A stretch of 64,000 nucleotides of DNA from NCBI GenBank assembly GCA_016210745.1, contig JACQTO010000156.1, positions 1-64,000 on the forward strand, given 5' to 3'. How positions within the stretch are numbered: the stretch's first letter is position 1; each line of letters starts with the position of its first letter. Below are positions 59,801 to 61,935 of the stretch, one piece after another. The notes under the pieces were generated by a model, which was given only the letters and a program-made list of their open reading frames with translations, was not told where the DNA came from and ran no database searches. Both the position numbers and the translations under genes were made by a program. This DNA is from Betaproteobacteria bacterium (GTDB taxonomy: Bacteria; Pseudomonadota; Gammaproteobacteria; Burkholderiales; SG8-39).

Positions 59801-61774
59801 TCGGCGAGTTTCGACGATCCGGTCATCACCGGCTTTTTCGCCGACAGCGGCAAGTGGTCAGTGCAGAAGGGGGCGCTGCAAGTCTCGGCCGAATCGCTCG
59901 GGGGCGACGCGGTGAGCGTGTTCCACGTCGGCGAACAGTTGCCCGGCTACTTCGAGGTGCAGGCTTCGATCAGCGTGGTGAAGCCGACCGCGGGCTGGAA
60001 GGCGAATAGCTTCATCATTTTCGACTACCAGGGCAAGGACGACTTCAAGTTCGCCGGTCTCGATGTCTCGTTAAACAAGCTCGTCATGGGTCACCGCGAT
60101 GCCAATGGCTGGCAGGTGGACGAACAAGCGCCGTTCCTGGGCGGCGTGAAGGCGGCCACGTACTACAACATGCTGATCGCGGTGAACGGCGTCAACGCGA
60201 CCCTGTTGGTGAACAACAATCAAGTGTTTACACACACCTACCAGCCGCGGGTCGTTGACGGCTACTCGTACGGGCTCAACTGGGGCATGGTCGGCGTCGG
60301 ATCCGACAACTCCCGCGGCACGTTCGACAACATCCGCGTGCAGGTTCTGCCGCCGCAGTTGACGTTCGATGCCACCGAGGACTTCAGCGACGGCGTGGCC
60401 GATTTCTTCACCGGCTACTCGAACGGTGTCTGGGGCATCGATGGCGGGCGTTATAGCGTCACACCGAACGGCGCGGCCGGCGTGAGCCTGCTCGATCTCG
60501 GGCCCGACAGTCTGAATGTCTCCTCGTACCTCGAACTGGGGTCGAAGGTCAGCACGCAGGGCCGCGCGGGCTTCATCTTCGACCGCTACGGCGACGACAG
60601 TTTCAAGTTCGCGGCGATCGACGCGGCGACCGACCAGGTCATCATCGGCCACTACACAGCGAAGAGCGGGTGGGTGAGCGACGCGGTGGCCTCCAGGATC
60701 ATCGACACCGGCACGGATTACACGCTTGGGGTCGGGTTGAAAGGGTCCACCGTGAGCGTCACCTTGAACGGCCAAGTCGTCCTCGGCTACGCGTTCAACG
60801 CTGCCACGGTTGACGGTAACTTCGGACTGATGGCAACCGAAGGGCAGGCGAGTTTCGACGATGTGAGGATCAAGACCAACGATCCGGCGTTTGCCGGGGC
60901 GGACGGCGACAGCATGATTGCTGCGACCGGGTCGTTTGGCTCGGAAGCTGCGCCGACGCTCACGCAATCTGATCTCGACTGGCTCGCCTCCGCCGTAATC
61001 GCGCAATGGACCGAGATACTGGGCGTTGGCGATCCGCGGCTCGCTGCGCTTGGCGAAATTCGGTTCAACATTGCGAATCTCGCGGGCGATGGACTGGGCT
61101 ATACCGAGGGCAGCACGATCCTGATTGACGCTGATGCCGCGGGCCACGGCTGGTTCGTGGATCTCTCGCCGGATTCCAGCAGCGAGTTCCAGCTCCGCGT
61201 TGACGACGGGTCATTGCGGGCAGAGATAGGGTCTGAGGCGTACGCACACATGGACTTGGTGTCGGTGCTGGCCCACGAGGTTGGTCATGTGCTCGGATTC
61301 ACCCACGCGGACGCGGCCGCCCACCCGGTAATGGGCGAGGACTTGGAGACCGGGTTGCGTTATCTGCTCGATGTCTTGGATTTTGATGCCGATCCGGATA
61401 AGCCGGTCACCGACAAGACACTGCTCGATCTGGCGCGGCGTGCCGCGGCTCTCGAGGCGGAATCTCTCGGTCAGGGTAGCCCAAGTTTCCGTTTCGAGCT
61501 CGATTTCAATCAGGCGGGCAGCGGGTCTCACGGTACCATTGACTGGCAGTCGACCGGCACTGATGGCTGGGACACGGGTTACTCTCCGTATGCGGTCAGC
61601 AAAGCCAATAAGGCCGGGAAGGCGTGGGGGAATTTCTCGGACTTCTTATTCAAGCCTTTCCGCACTAGCGATGTTGCAGGCCAACTGGACGTGGGGGGTG
61701 TCGATAGTGCGTTCCTGGCCTCCAAGTCGGAAACCGCGCACAAGGCCGCCAAGGGGGCCGGCATCAGGATATAG
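32843..61774 (+). CDS. Giant LEPR-XLL-type protein 2 (9643 aa): long Gly/Val/Ala-rich repeat region, Calx-beta-like domains, RTX-like repeats, C-terminal metzincin-like domain
   Basis: Single uninterrupted frame. Leader ending [14 protein letters not shown]; many GxGVGVGxxxxVxxxxTxAxIG repeats; RTX repeats about 56.3-59.5 kb; [11 protein letters not shown]...PVMGEDL near the C-terminus. Confidence 0.93.
   Translation: [9643 protein letters not shown]
33027..33068 (+). other. LEPR-XLL-type motif of giant protein 2
   Basis: [14 protein letters not shown] preceded by [10 protein letters not shown]. Confidence 0.88.
35369..37985 (+). repeat. Near-identical ~1.16-kb tandem duplication inside giant gene 2
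   Basis: Unit 1 is about 35369-36529 and unit 2 about 36530-37985. Long identical blocks (e.g. GCGCTGAACATTGCCTCGAGCGTGGCGGACGCCTCGCTCAGTGGGGTGAGCATCATTGCGGGAGATGGGGTTGGCACGGGTGCGCTGA) recur 1161 bp apart. Unit 2 has an extra ~315-bp block. Confidence 0.9.
36739..37055 (+). repeat. Inserted ~100-aa [10 protein letters not shown]...NYFV...[12 protein letters not shown] module inside the second tandem repeat unit
   Basis: Absent from unit 1 at the equivalent position. Related modules at about 38356-38648, 38670-38935, 41979-42262 and 43705-44018. Confidence 0.8.
54500..55620 (+). other. Calx-beta-like / Ig-like domains in giant protein 2
   Basis: Repeated VxExGxxDTYTLxLTxAPxxxVxVxLxxDxxxxSxxPxxLxFxAxNWNxxxTVxVxAxND pattern (e.g. 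[56 protein letters not shown]). Confidence 0.65.
56350..59500 (+). other. RTX/hemolysin-type calcium-binding repeat region, giant protein 2
   Basis: [40 protein letters not shown] and many related repeats. Confidence 0.9.
60950..61380 (+). other. Metzincin/matrixin-like zinc metallopeptidase domain, giant protein 2
   Basis: [11 protein letters not shown] at 61274-61306 with downstream HPVMGEDL; collinear with the giant protein 1 domain. Confidence 0.75.
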
Positions 61775-61935
61775 CGTCTGACGCGCAGTCCCTCATCAGG
61801 CGACTTCAGCGCTTGGTGAAGGACTGCATCGTCTTCTGCCCGATAGCGTGGTAAAGGAGTGCGGAGAAATGGTTCGGCACGCTCGTCAGCCCGCAAAGCC
61901 GCTGACGCGAGCGGCGCGCGAAGCCCGAATGCGGG

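Noticed and set aside
16276-61774. Canonical type I (HlyB/HlyD/TolC) or type V secretion for the giants
   Set aside because: RTX repeats suggested type I secretion, but no ABC transporter with peptidase/ATPase motifs, no TolC and no beta-barrel/POTRA protein is present in this window. Genes elsewhere in the genome cannot be excluded.
16276-61774. Non-ribosomal peptide or polyketide megasynthase, suggested by ORF size
   Set aside because: No adenylation, condensation, ketosynthase or carrier motifs; composition is repetitive and secreted-protein-like.
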